Of a DNA stretch of 64,000 nucleotides, positions 31,891 through 41,454 are shown piece by piece. Position 1 is the first letter of the stretch. The number at the start of each line of letters is the position of its first letter. The stretch is taken from assembly GCA_963575745.1 (NCBI GenBank), contig CAUYUJ010015504.1:1349079-1413078 (forward strand), given 5' to 3'. A program made the position numbers and the translations under genes. The notes beneath the pieces are model-generated. The model searched no databases and was not told the origin of the DNA. It saw only the letters and a list, made by a program, of their open reading frames with translations. This DNA is from Prorocentrum cordatum (Eukaryota > Sar > Dinophyceae > Prorocentrales > Prorocentraceae).

Positions 31891-34650
31891 GGCCAGACCA
31901 GATGGCGTCCGAGGACTTCCGCGGACTCGAGAACGAGCTGTGCGTCTGCGAAGGGGCCCGCGTGCCGTTGACACAGAACCTCTGGGTTGAGCCGGGGCTC
32001 ATGGACGGGGCGATGGGCACGCTGCGCGGCTACATGTGGCCCGAGGGCGCCGACCCGCACAATAGCGCTCGGCCGGATTTGCAGGCGCCCCTCTGCGTGT
32101 TCGTCGAGTTCGATGATATCGATCTGGGGACAGACGGGCAGGGTCGGCCGCGGTCGTTTTTCCCGGGAGACGAGGAGCGGCGGAACTGGGTGCCCATTTG
32201 GAGGCAGAGAGTGTCTTCCACCATGGAGGAGGGCGTGCGGCGCGAGAACTACCCGTTGCAGCTGGCATGGGCGTTGACGCACTGGAAGGCGCAGGGGATG
32301 ACGTCGGCGAAAGTCCGCGTGCACCTGTCAGCGAAGACTGCGGCCGTTGCAGGGATCGGTTTCGTCGCCACGACGCGCGCCAAGCATCCCTGGGATTTGG
32401 TGTTCGAGGAGGACCTGCCGGAGTACGCGGACATCATGGGGGCCAGGCATGCGACGGCGTTCCGGGAGCGGCGACGCTTCGAGTTGCGACTGGAGGCTCG
32501 CGCTTCCCGTACGTTGCGGAAATACGGGTACTGCGAGGCGGACTGCTGGACTGAGGAGGAGAAACGCGCGGCGGAGACATTGCTGGGTCGTTTGAAGACC
32601 GTTGCCGCGGCTCAGGCGGAGAGGTTGAGAGGGGCGGGCAGAGCGGTGGATGAGGACACTTGGCTGTGGGGTGAGGAGGGGCCGCCGTTCGCGTCCGAGC
32701 TCGACAGCGCCGTTGCTGCCGAGGCTGGAGAGGACGACGTCGCGGCGCGGCGCCTCCGTGCCGTGGCCGAAAGGCTTCTGGACCGGAGGCGGGTGCGCTT
32801 CGCGACGCGGGAGGAGAAGGGCGCCGCGCGGGATCTGCTTGTTGATGTCGGTGCCCTCGCTGCTTGTGCGTCCCGGGAGGATTTGCGCGAACGTCTGACG
32901 GCTGCTGCCGGGCGCCTGACGCATGAGTCTTCGGGTTCGGGTGACAGGGAGGGGTTCCTGCGCGGCGTGGTCGACTTGATTGTGGAGCGGTGGGAGGCGT
33001 CTGGGGCGTGGGATGAGCGAGTGTTCGATTCCGTGGCTCCGAGCATGGGCCCGCTGCGTGTGAGCGCCGTGGAGGAGGCCATGGGCGCGCTGGTGCCCCC
33101 GCGCCTGCATGAGAGTTTGGATAGGGCGGCGAAGAGGATGAAGGACGCGTTCGGGGACGTCCGCGGTGGCTGCGCGCTGCGCATGGACAAGTGGGTCGTG
33201 AACGTGCGAGCGGAGAGCGCGCTGGCAGAGGGCAGGCTGGAGGGCCAGGCGCTGGAGTTTTTCTTGAAGGTGGCGAAGCAGTTGCGCGCGGGGTTGGAGC
33301 TGCCGATGACTGTGGCTTCGGCGAAGGTAGGCCGGCACGTTGGCGCGGAGGAGACCCCGGAGCATTTTGCCCGGATTGCGCGCACTTGGACGAGCGTGTG
33401 GGATGCAAACTCCGTGAGTGACAAGCAGGAGTTGCTAATGGTCGTCGCCGTGGACTCACTGAGCGGATCTGGTGCCGCGCGGGACTGGATGTTTGTGAGT
33501 GTTACGTCTGGTCGGCCGGGGGAGGCGCTCGGGCGAGCCGAGTCTCTCGCAGTGCGCGTGCACGATCGGGCCCGCAGGGAGGACGTGGCAGGGCGAATCG
33601 CCCGGAATATCGACGCACTGCTGCGGCCGCTCGGTGCCAGTGCTGGGCGGCGCCCGCCGGCGGTGGAGTTCGGGGACGCGCCGCGCGTTCGTGTTCCCTC
33701 GCAGAGGATCGCCTGCGCGCTCGGGCTTCTGCTGGGCCGTGTTGGGCGCTTGGCGAATGCGGGCGTGCTGGATGCGTCGGCGGAGTCCTTCGTGCCTGAC
33801 GTGTGTCGCGTGCTGCGGGGCGCGTTCGCGTCGTTCCGGGCGGGCGTCGGCGCGCGGGGGGCGCGGGATGTCATGGAGTTGTTGCTTTCGGAGCAGGAAT
33901 GCCGCGACGTTCTGGGCGCGTTCGGCGTCGTGCCTCGCGCGGGTGCTTCGGCGCCCAGCGCGACGGGCGCGAGCTTGCCGAGGGCGGCTGTGCCAGGGGA
34001 AGCGGCGGGTGAGGCTGGCGAAGAGGAGGGCCTGGAGGGCGCGTCGACGTTGTCGTTTGCCACGTGGAATATCGCTGGTGGGCATCGCTCGGCCGTGGCG
34101 CCGCCCTCCTGGAGCGACCGCGACCAGCGCGCGGCGGTCCTGGGCGAAGTGCTCCGTTGGAGGCAGGCGCGCGGGGTTGATGTCGTTGCTCTGCAGGAAT
34201 GCGAGGGCGAGGAGGCGTACAAGGAGCTGGACGCGGAATTCCAATTGGTTGGCGTGGCCCATGCGCACGAGTCCAGGGGGTACGTGCACCTGTACGTGAG
34301 GCGCGGTCTGCGTGCGGAAGGCAAGGCTTTGTCAGGGGAGGACCCGTGCGTGCTGTGCCGGGTCGAAGTTCCCGGAGGCGGGGGCGCGGGCGGCGCGGGG
34401 TGGGTGAACGTGGCGGCGGTCCACTTGCCCGCGGGTGCGGCATGGGAACGGCGTCACGCGATACTTCGGAAGATTACGAGGACTTGCGCGGAAGGTTGCG
34501 ACCGGCTGCTCATTGTGGGCGACATGAACAGCACGGACTCCCAGGTGCAGGCCGCTGTGGAGCAGCTGCGTTTGAAGGACACCTGGTACGAGGGTCGTTC
34601 TTGGGGCTGCCCCGGGAACAAGTTTTACTCGGGTCTCGGCGAGAGGGGGG
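31891..34650 (+). CDS. Helentron helicase C-terminal part and truncated EEP endonuclease
   Basis: The first ATG is at 31902; helicase homology begins slightly upstream. LENELCVCEGARVPLTQN followed by YPLQLAWALTHWKAQGMT (about 32250-32304) is the PIF1 C-terminal signature (usual form: AWAxTIHKSQGxT). A long linker of unclassified sequence follows (32560-34000). The EEP nuclease begins with FATWNIAGGH (Asn at 34068), then VVALQE (Glu 34197-34199), VNVAAVHLPAG (about 34420) and VGDMN (Asp/Asn 34521-34529). NKFYSG (to about 34635) is the usual lead-in to the final FDR...SDH block, but that block is absent and the sequence changes character at about 34640. The open frame continues to 34850 as low-complexity sequence. 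The nuclease is therefore probably inactive in this copy. Confidence 0.88.
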
Positions 34651-34689
34651 CTGTCGGCCAGAGACGGGACCCAAGAAGTCCAGAGCCCT

Positions 34690-34862
34690 CGCCAACAACC
34701 CGAGGCGCGGCAGGAGCTGGAGAGGAGGTTGAGGAAGCCCCTGGGCGTGCAGGCCACGGGGCAGGAGCGCAACCTGGGCGTCGACTTCAGCGGCGGCACT
34801 GGGCCGAGGAGCACGCGCGGGGCGGCTGCAGCAGGCCCAGCAGCGGCTGAGCCCCAAGCTGG
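34690..34862 (+). pseudogene. coding-like fragment in another frame, possible retroelement remnant
   Basis: In the +1 frame relative to the upstream nuclease, the sequence reads RQELERRLRKPLGVQATG, then QERNLGVDFSGGTGPRS. It looks like a real protein, unlike the other frames. It resembles, to my recollection only, a segment found in dinoflagellate retrotransposon-like proteins. It is not the missing EEP tail. It may be an inserted fragment that truncated the nuclease. Confidence 0.3.
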
Positions 34863-35031
34863 CCCGAAGGATTGCAAAAAAAACGAAGGATTGCAAAACA
34901 AAAAAACCTAGGATTGTAAAAAACCCGGTTTTTTTGCAATCCTTCGGGTTTTTTTGCAATCCAGGGTTTTTTTGCAATCCTTCGTTTTTTTTGCAATCCT
35001 TCGTTTCTTTGCAATCCTTCGGGCACGTGGA
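34863..35031. repeat. A/T-rich compound hairpin of CCGAAGGATTGCAAAA units
   Basis: Two to three units of CGAAGGATTGCAAAAAAA on the left are followed by several inverted units (TTTTTTGCAATCCTTCGGG) on the right, with GGATTGTAAAAAACCCGG at the turn. Long hairpins can form in several registers. It follows the truncated Helentron by about 200 bp. From 35032 to 35555 I see no gene. Confidence 0.85.
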
Positions 35032-35554
35032 GGGCTCCCCGCACGGCCCGAAGAGAACCCCAGACGGCCGAGAGTGCCCCACTGCTGCCGAAGGGAGCCC
35101 CGAGCCTGCCCAATGGGGGCCCCGAGGTACCTGATCTTGGGCATGCCGGTCCTTGCGCACTGCCAGAGCTCTATGTACGACATACGACTGCGATCAGCGA
35201 TGTTGGACCGACCCTCCCTGCTATGATGATCTCCACCCTGCTGCCAAACCTGCAAACATGCTGTGGACTGGTTTTGCAAACGTTAAATCATAATAGAGGG
35301 TATTCAAAGCCATCCTGCTATAACATCTTGCGGCGCGGGGTCCAGATTAATAGCGTCTCCTGGGCGTTAGTAAGGGTCCTGCTCGGGTTGCGTACTGCAG
35401 CCAACGGCTCATTCAGTCTGGGCAGCATGCTTTGCCACGATGACCCCCTGGCAGGTGGAGGCGTGGTTGAATGCCAAGCGCTGCCTTGTAGGGCTTCTGT
35501 GCGCCTTCTGAGGGACAGCCCCCCTCTCGACGCAAACTGCTGCACGGCCCCCCC

Positions 35555-35995
35555 CCTCGGAGACTTCTTGGGCGCCCCGGCGCCTCTGTGGGGCTCTCCG
35601 AGGCGCCCCAGATGCCCAGGGTGTCTCCCAAGACGGCCGAGGCAGGCCATCAATGCCGCCAAGACGACCAGAGACCGCCTCAATGCGCATCCAAAGGGCC
35701 CCATCAGAGGCGCCCAGTAGGTCCCAACAGGCCGCCAATGGGCTCCAGGACACCCCCTAAAACCCCCCAAACGACTTCCAGGAGACCATGGCAAGGCCAA
35801 CAAACAAATCTGTCGAGACTGAAGTCCCAAGACGGCCTGAGACGACTGCACGGCGGCCTATGACGGCCCCATGACGGCCCAAGACGGCCCCACGACGGCC
35901 CCAAGGGACCCCGGAAGGCTAATACGACCCCCAAAGAACGCAAGGGAGTCCAGAGACTGCCCCACATGAGCCCTAGACAGCCCCAAGACGGCTCT
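35555..35995. repeat. degenerate repeat block, CCCCAAGACGGCC type
   Basis: Words such as AAGACGGCCC, CCCCATGACGGCC and GCCCCAGATG recur about every 10-20 bp. It is the same family as 590-1230 and, inverted, 4690-5265. From 35996 to 37072 I see no recognised gene or repeat. Confidence 0.6.
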
Positions 35996-37072
35996 AACAA
36001 GCCCCATGAGAGCTCCTCAAGAAGTGGAGACGAGAGGTGTCACATGTGACAGCCTTGCGAGCGGTGATCGAGAGTCGGCACGCAGCGCGGTTCGCTGGCG
36101 CGGTGGCACCAGCGAGATTTGCCGCAAGCACCTGCGTAAAGCACGCCCCAAAGAAATGAGTGGGAGACCTGGACCAATGTTCCGTGCATGGACTTCTGAG
36201 AGGTAGTTGCGCACCCATGCCATTGCGTAGAACTTCTCCCATTGGGTGTGCCGAAGCACGGGGCACGAGTGAATGGGGCACCCCCCAATTTCACGCATCG
36301 TGGCAACACTCACCCTTGATAAAGGCCGCTAGGCGTATTCCGCTCCCTTTTGTGCCTTCCTTGCTGATGTCTTCGTCGCAACCGTCGAGAGCACAGAATT
36401 ACCCCCAATTGCACGGCATCGACATTGCAGACGTCCTGCAGCGGATTTTTGTTGCGTGGATTCCTGTCAATGCGATGCCCCGAAATGGCGAGCGAAACAT
36501 CAAATTAATTTCGCGTGGATTTGTTTGTCTCCATTCCTGGCCCAAACACATCCGCACGAGATGCACTTCGAAATGCGGAACGACATTCTCCAGGACACTC
36601 CGAGCCCGTCCAATCCCATAGCTTTCCGAGCGACATCCGCTCTGCGAAGTTCTCGCAGGCCCGCGGGGCAACCGCCCCTCTGCGGCGGGCGCCCGCCGCC
36701 GTGGCGAGGAGGCGCGCGCGCACCCGCGGAAGACGGGGGGGGAGCGGGCCCGGGCGCTCGGGCGGTCGATAGAACTGGGATGCCATCGATCCACGGGCCA
36801 CTCGCCATCGCTCGGACGTCCATTCCCTGTGTTTTTTTCGGTCTCATGCGTGGTTTTTTCGCCGAATGATCAAGGATGTTCCTCGATGGTCCTCGCCGAA
36901 GGAAAAATGCACACGTCCAAGCGATGCCAGGCCCATGGGAGGGGCCCATGGATCGATTCTGATGTGATCTGGGCCCTGGCCCCTGGGGCGACCCCACCCA
37001 GCTTTTCCAGCGAGGCCCAGGTGGCCTCCAAGGGCACCCTCGTCAAGAGGCCCAGAGGCCATGACAAGTTTC

Positions 37073-37230
37073 AGGTCGGGCCTGTCCCCCTACAGGGGGA
37101 TTTTGGACGACAAATAAAACATACGCAACAATTATTCAATAGATGCCCCAAAAATACGAAAAAATAGTCCCCCGACTATTTTTTTGCTTATTTTTTTGAT
37201 ATTCCCCCTGTAGCGGGACAGGCCCGACTT
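37073..37230. mobile_element. MITE family M, copy 1 (158 bp)
   Basis: The left end, AGGTCGGGCCTGTCCCCCTA, is complementary to the right end (TGTAGCGGGACAGGCCCGACTT). The inverted ends span about 30 bp. The interior is A/T-rich with GTCCCCCGACTATTTTTTTG. It has no coding capacity. Related copies lie at 37733-37887 and 55196-55350, with a solo end at 56871-56900. Confidence 0.85.
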
Positions 37231-37732
37231 AGGACAAGCTCTCCGACGTCAGTGGCCCTCACCTCTCTGCCCAGGCCGAGGCGTCTCAGCTCTGCGTGCC
37301 AGCGGGCCCCTCCGCGGCTTGACCTCGGCTGCGAGGAAGCCGACGTGCAGCCGCTGTGCTACCACCAAGATTGCCTGGCAAGGGACGAGAAGGCTTTGTC
37401 TCCAGCCGAGGAGAAACTCGGCCACGGGTAGCTTCCCTGACCTGAACCGACGGGACGGCTCAAAAGCCAGAGTCCCTCCAGAGCCCCAGATGGTTCTGCT
37501 TCAGCATCTTCGCTGTGCCGTGCTCGCCTCCAACCTTGCCTCTCTGGTGGGACCTACGCTGTCCCCCGCTTCGGCAGCTCGCCCTGGCCGCTTAAAGCCT
37601 TCCAGGACACCGGCTTTTGGTACACGAGGCCGCCGACGCACGCCTCGTGGCGAGGATCTCAGCGCCTGAGGCTCCCCCCCCCCACATCCCACCTCCGCGG
37701 CCGCTCTCCTCTTGTCCTGGCTGTCTGGTGCT

Positions 37733-37887
37733 AGGTCGGGCCTGTCCCCCTACAGAGGAATTTAGGACGAATAATGAACAACACTCGAAAAATGCACCCA
37801 AAATGCTCAGAAATAATCAAAAAATCGTCCCCAGACTATGTTGTACTATTTTTGAATATTCCTCCTGTAGAGGGACAGGCCCGACTT
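37733..37887. mobile_element. MITE family M, copy 2 (155 bp)
   Basis: Same ends as copy 1; the interior keeps CGTCCCCAGACTATGTTG. It is flanked by TA on both sides (CTAGGTCGGG at the left, CCCGACTTAAG at the right), which would fit a TA target duplication. The roughly 500 bp between copies 1 and 2 contain no recognised gene. From 37888 to 38660 I see nothing else. Confidence 0.88.
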
Positions 37888-38659
37888 AAGTCTAGTGTGC
37901 CCTCTGCCCTTGCGCGGCCCGCCGGCTGGCCGAACGCGTTGGCGACAGCCCTCGCTGCTGACCGACAATTCACCTCCCGTCTTCCCTTTCCCCGCCTGGG
38001 CGGGCCAGGCGGCCCCAGTTGCGTGCTGCCGGTCTACGAAGGCGCGAACGGGGAGCGCGGAATGTGGACCAGAGGAGGAAGGAGAGGATGAGGAGGAACA
38101 CCAGAAGAAGGAAGGACGGAGGGGGAGGAAGGCGAGAAACATGCAAGTCCGACAACAATGCCATTACGGGGCTAGCCGCGGGCGAAAACCGCGAGCAAGT
38201 CGGCGGATTGAAAGAGCTGTGTCGCACACGTCTTCTTCTGCCGTGCCCCACGCCCCCTGGCCACTCCCCATCCGTGCACTCCGACTAGCCACCTTGGCTG
38301 CGCACTGCTCTTGCTCTCGAGATAGCTGTGACGTGACATTTTTTTGTGATTTGGTCAGGCTGCCAGATTTGCAGATGACGGTTCTGGGAGCCTGCCACCA
38401 CCGCTGCAAACACGCGCGAGCAGTGCGATATATTATTCTAACAAACACGGCGCATAATGAATCTGCAGACACGTAGGTACTTCTCGAGAGGTGCTCAAGA
38501 AACGCGCAGTCTTTGGCGTATGGGGACTCCCCACAGGCTGTTCAAGCGACGGGTGTACACCCTGCATTGGATCCGAGCTAGCTCTATTGAGATTCCACGT
38601 CATTCGCGATCAAGAAATTAGCCCTCACCGCGCTACTGTGAGTCAAAATCGAGGGAGAG

Positions 38660-38728
38660 ATGTGCGAAAGAGGGAGAGAGAGAGAGAGAGAGAGAGAAAG
38701 AGACAGAGAGAGAGAGAGAAGCAGAGGG

Positions 38729-38760
<32 letters not shown>
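38660..38760. repeat. (GA)n microsatellite
   Basis: Interrupted GA runs lying about 90-190 bp beyond the stop codon of the minus-strand gene at 38848-39744. Confidence 0.9.
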
Positions 38761-38763
<3 letters not shown>

Positions 38764-38847
38764 TCAAGCACGGGTCCGGGCGCCCAGGCTGGCTCTCAGA
38801 GTCGAGAGCGTCTCGCCAGTTCGTCAGGGAAGCTGGGCCGCTTGGGC

Positions 38848-39744
38848 TCAGGCTGCAAAGGAGGGTCTGCATCCTGCGGAGTTGATCGGGGCCTTCTCCT
38901 CGAGCGTGGCCTGGGGCCCTGCATCGCGGGCGGCGGCCCGCGCCCGGGCCGCGCCCCCGCGCCCGAGCGCCGCCGCGGCCCCTCCGAGCACCGCGGCCGC
39001 CCCGAGCGCCGCGAGGGCGGCCGCCGCCGCGGCGCCCGAAGGCCTCCGCCCAGCCAAGGCCCCGTCCGTCAGCACCCTCGCCCCGCCCTCCGCCGCCCCG
39101 GCCCTGCACGCCGAGCAGGACTCGCACCGCTGCTGCACGACCTCCAGGACCATGCCGCAGCCGACCTCCGCGCTGGGGTCCGAGCTGCCGCCGTCCCCGT
39201 GAAGCTCCGCGAGGGCCTCCTGGAAGAGCTCGCAGCACGATGTGCCGTCGCACTCCAGTGGGGACCCGTCCACCTGGCAATCGATCTCGCAGCCGTCGCT
39301 CTTGTGCTCGCACGCCTCGCCTCCCGCCGGGGCCTTCGCCGCGGCCTCCCCGGGGCACGGAGGCTGAGTGCCGGCGACGCCCTCACACTTGCATTGGCGT
39401 GCCATGCGAGGGTCAGGAACCTCGTCGCAGAGGCTGTCGTAGCCGGTGTGTTGGCAAATTGTTGGATCGTTGGCCATGTGAGCTGGGGCGTACTGCCAGA
39501 CCTGCTCTTCAGCCGCATGCTTCTGGTTGACGTCGACTGCAAGGGCGCTACAATCAAGGCAGAGCAGCTTGTACACGTCCTCCTGGGTCTGTGGCTCGGA
39601 TTCCCAATCAACATCGACGCAAGTCCCCGACTTGGCCTCACAAGTCTGCGTGCAAGTTGCGCCCTGCTCGCCAATGATCCACAACGCCGCATCGGCCACC
39701 GCGGCCACCGCGGCGACTGCGACGATCTTCGCGGCAGGACCCAT
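38848..39744 (-). CDS. secreted or type I membrane cysteine-rich protein, retroposed
   Basis: A 298-residue protein starting at ATG 39744 (MGPAAKIVAVAAVAAVADAA). Residues 1 to about 25 form a hydrophobic signal peptide or anchor. The next roughly 200 residues are cysteine-rich (about 20 Cys), beginning GEQGATCTQTCEAKSGTCVD and containing paired motifs such as CKCEG, CCELF and CESCSAC; disulfide bonding is likely. An Ala/Gly/Leu-rich hydrophobic segment at about 236-259 is followed by a basic tail (LGRGGAARARAAARDAG), the layout of a type I membrane protein. I do not recognise a named family; similar CxxxC-rich secretory proteins are common in dinoflagellates. I chose this ATG because the signal peptide starts there. 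The upstream extension of the frame translates spliced-leader relics, so it is 5' UTR. There is no intron within the frame, consistent with origin from a processed mRNA. Confidence 0.8.
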   Translation of the reverse strand: MGPAAKIVAVAAVAAVADAALWIIGEQGATCTQTCEAKSGTCVDVDWESEPQTQEDVYKLLCLDCSALAVDVNQKHAAEEQVWQYAPAHMANDPTICQHTGYDSLCDEVPDPRMARQCKCEGVAGTQPPCPGEAAAKAPAGGEACEHKSDGCEIDCQVDGSPLECDGTSCCELFQEALAELHGDGGSSDPSAEVGCGMVLEVVQQRCESCSACRAGAAEGGARVLTDGALAGRRPSGAAAAAALAALGAAAVLGGAAAALGRGGAARARAAARDAGPQATLEEKAPINSAGCRPSFAA

Positions 39745-39788
39745 GGACCTGCGGCTGGGGTGAAGCTCTGGCACACGATGCCTCGCGG

Positions 39789-39848
39789 TGCGAAGGAAAA
39801 TGGCTTGAACAAAAATGGCTTGAGCCAAAATGACTTGAGCCAGCCGTG
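39789..39848 (-). repeat. tandem spliced-leader relics (four 15-nt units)
   Basis: On the minus strand, read 5' to 3', four consecutive 15-nt units occur: CACGGCTGGCTCAAG (39848-39834), TCATTTTGGCTCAAG (39833-39819), CCATTTTTGTTCAAG (39818-39804) and CCATTTTCCTTCGCA (39803-39789). The second is one base off the last 15 nt of the dinoflagellate spliced leader, CCATTTTGGCTCAAG. The first and last are more decayed. The array ends 45 nt upstream of the ATG at 39744. Confidence 0.9.
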
Positions 39849-40061
39849 ACATGACATTTTGAAGGCCAGCCCTGACCAGCGCGACAGGCAGGACCACACG
39901 CATGGCAAGACTTAGGAGTCCCGAAACGGCGCGCTGACGGCCTGTGTGGTGACCACGGAATCCAGACCTCACCGGACGATCAGTCACCGCACCGTTTTGG
40001 GACCCTGGAGGCCCCAATCGCCCGAGAAGTCCTCGGAGAACGATCCGAGTCCCTCAGAAGT

Positions 40062-40100
40062 CGTGGGGGGTAGGGGTAGGGTTCGCATGTGGCCCCCTAT
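40062..40100 (+). repeat. G-rich cassette G, copy 1 of 4
   Basis: A 35-39-bp word containing GTGGGGGGTAGGGGTAGGG and then TTCGCATGTGGCCCC. Other copies lie at 41355-41391 (inverted), 41415-41450 and 62614-62652. Four clustered G runs could allow a quadruplex on this strand. Confidence 0.8.
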
Positions 40101-40232
40101 TCACCGAAGATGGAAAGGCAACATACGCGTGAGATGTCGGAGGTCCCCGCGGGCTTCTGGAAATTGACGCTGGGCTCCCGGAGCGCGCCAGGGACGGCGC
40201 TGGATGCGCCGCCACGGGGGGGCTCAACCTGA

Positions 40233-40391
40233 AGGGGCCCACAAATACACAAATAAGTGCACACAGGCAACAGGAACCTCCGTATTTGTCCATATGTTTG
40301 GGGCTTCTGTCTCTCCCCCCACTTCCCATAGCTTCCAATATTTCCCTGGGAGTCGACGATTCATTGTGTCTGTGTGTTTCTTCCCCTCCTG
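40233..40391 (+). repeat. R family dispersed repeat, copy 2
   Basis: Shares ACAAATA words, GTCCATATGTTTGGGG, CCACTTCCCATAG, CGACGATTCATTGTGTCTG and TGTGTTTCTTCCCCTCCTG with the other R copies. Confidence 0.85.
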
Positions 40392-40698
40392 GCAACCCCG
40401 ATCCAAGAAGTCCGCGCGGAGCTCCGACAGCTCGAGTTTTGCGCAGGTTACTGTCCCTCGACTCTTGGCGGCGCTGTGGGTCAGCGGCTACCTCGACGAG
40501 GACGGCGCCGCCGCGCGCCAGGGGGGTGGCGGGGGGCCAGCACGGGCCCGAGAAGAATCCGCGCGGAGCTTCGACAACTTGCGCTCATGCCGATGGCCCT
40601 TCTCCGACCTCTGGGCTCTGGCCCTCCGCCCGGCTCCCCCCCCTCGTTCGCAGACGCCCGGCGAAAGACGGCCAGGAACTTTCGCTGAGCGTGTCGCG

Positions 40699-40813
40699 GG
40701 GCCCCAGGACACACAAATAAATACACACAAATAAAAAGATTCCCCATCTGTTCCAATCTTTTCTGGGAAATCGAGGATTCATTGTGTCTGTGTGTGTTTT
40801 TCCCCTCCTGAGC
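40699..40813 (+). repeat. R family dispersed repeat, copy 3 (shorter)
   Basis: Starts GGACACACAAATAAATACAC and ends TGTGTTTTTCCCCTCCTGAG. It lacks about 40 bp of the central part present in copies 2 and 4. Confidence 0.85.
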
Positions 40814-40964
40814 CATGCCCTGCGAGCGGATCGCGTGTCGCTCCGCCCTGCGGGGCGGGAAGTCGGGCAACGCTCGGGACGCTGGCTCTGGGGGACCGGG
40901 CAGCGGAGAGCTTGGCCCGCCGCAGCGTGGTGGTCAGAACCGCCCGAGCGACACGCTTTCCAAG

Positions 40965-41100
40965 GAGGAGGAGGAGGAGGAGGAGGAGGAGGAGGAGGAG
41001 GAGGAGGAGGGAGGAGGAGGAGGGAGGAGGAGGAGGAGGAGGAGGGAGGGAGAGGAGGAGGAGGGAGGAGGGAGGAGGAGGAGGGGAGGGGGAGGAGGAA
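40965..41100. repeat. (GGA)n trinucleotide tract
   Basis: About 135 bp of GAG/GGA with GGGAGG interruptions. The frames encode poly-Glu, poly-Arg or poly-Gly, and I do not call them genes. Confidence 0.95.
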
Positions 41101-41260
41101 GACATCCCGACCGCAACTTTTTGTTCAATGCGCGGCCCCGGCCCTGGAGGCCACGACCCCTCCCCATACAGTGGAGGCCAGTCCACAAGGAAGCCTTCCA
41201 CAAGAATCCCAACCCTGAGGCCCCAGGACGTCCATGGAAATTTTGGCGCGGGAGCGTCAC

Positions 41261-41333
41261 TAGGGGGCAAACAAACCGACCTCGCTTTTGACCACCCTCG
41301 CTTCCAATAGATACCAAGCGATGCCAAACTACG
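41261..41333 (+). repeat. 73-bp dispersed cassette, copy 1 of 2
   Basis: Runs from TAGGGGGCAAACAAACC through CCTCGCTTTTGACCACCCTC to CCAAGCGATGCCA. It matches 57068-57141 almost throughout. Confidence 0.9.
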
Positions 41334-41354
41334 GCCGGAGGAAGGGAGAGGATG

Positions 41355-41450
41355 GGGGGCCACATGCGAACCCTACCCCTACCCCCCACGATTTCTGAGG
41401 GGGAGGGTGGGGTTCGTGGGGGGTAGGGGTAGGGTTCGCATCTGGCCCCT
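41355..41450. repeat. G-rich cassette G, copies 2 and 3 as an inverted pair
   Basis: 41355-41391 carries the cassette on the minus strand (CCACATGCGAACCCTACCCC) and 41415-41450 carries it on the plus strand. The spacer is about 23 bp, so the pair forms a foldback. Confidence 0.85.
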
Positions 41451-41454
41451 TAAA

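Larger units (their letters stand above)
19617..34650 (+). mobile_element. giant Helentron (Helitron2-type rolling-circle transposon), decayed
   Basis: One + strand coding region carries, in order, an unknown N-terminal region, a basic repeat region, a CxxC/DUF6570-like region, a HUH/Y2 Rep nuclease, a PIF1-family helicase and a C-terminal EEP nuclease. Rep joined to a PIF1 helicase defines Helitrons, and the C-terminal EEP nuclease marks the Helentron/Helitron2 variant. The reading frame is broken by TAG (21981-21983), TGA (22125-22127), TAG (25668-25670), a frame change near 27680-27695 and a return near 31876-31895. The EEP domain stops before its last catalytic motif. I could not identify termini, so both ends are approximate. 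At about 5,000 codons it is well above the usual Rep-helicase length, mostly because of the unknown N-terminal half. Confidence 0.9.

Noticed and set aside
36006-36621. Overlapping 60-150-codon frames on both strands
   Set aside because: No domain, no start context and no conservation that I can see; ordinary chance frames in GC-rich DNA.
39745-40017. Upstream extension of the cysteine-rich gene
   Set aside because: It translates the spliced-leader relics (LAQVILAQAIFVQAIF) and precedes the signal peptide, so it is 5' untranslated sequence.
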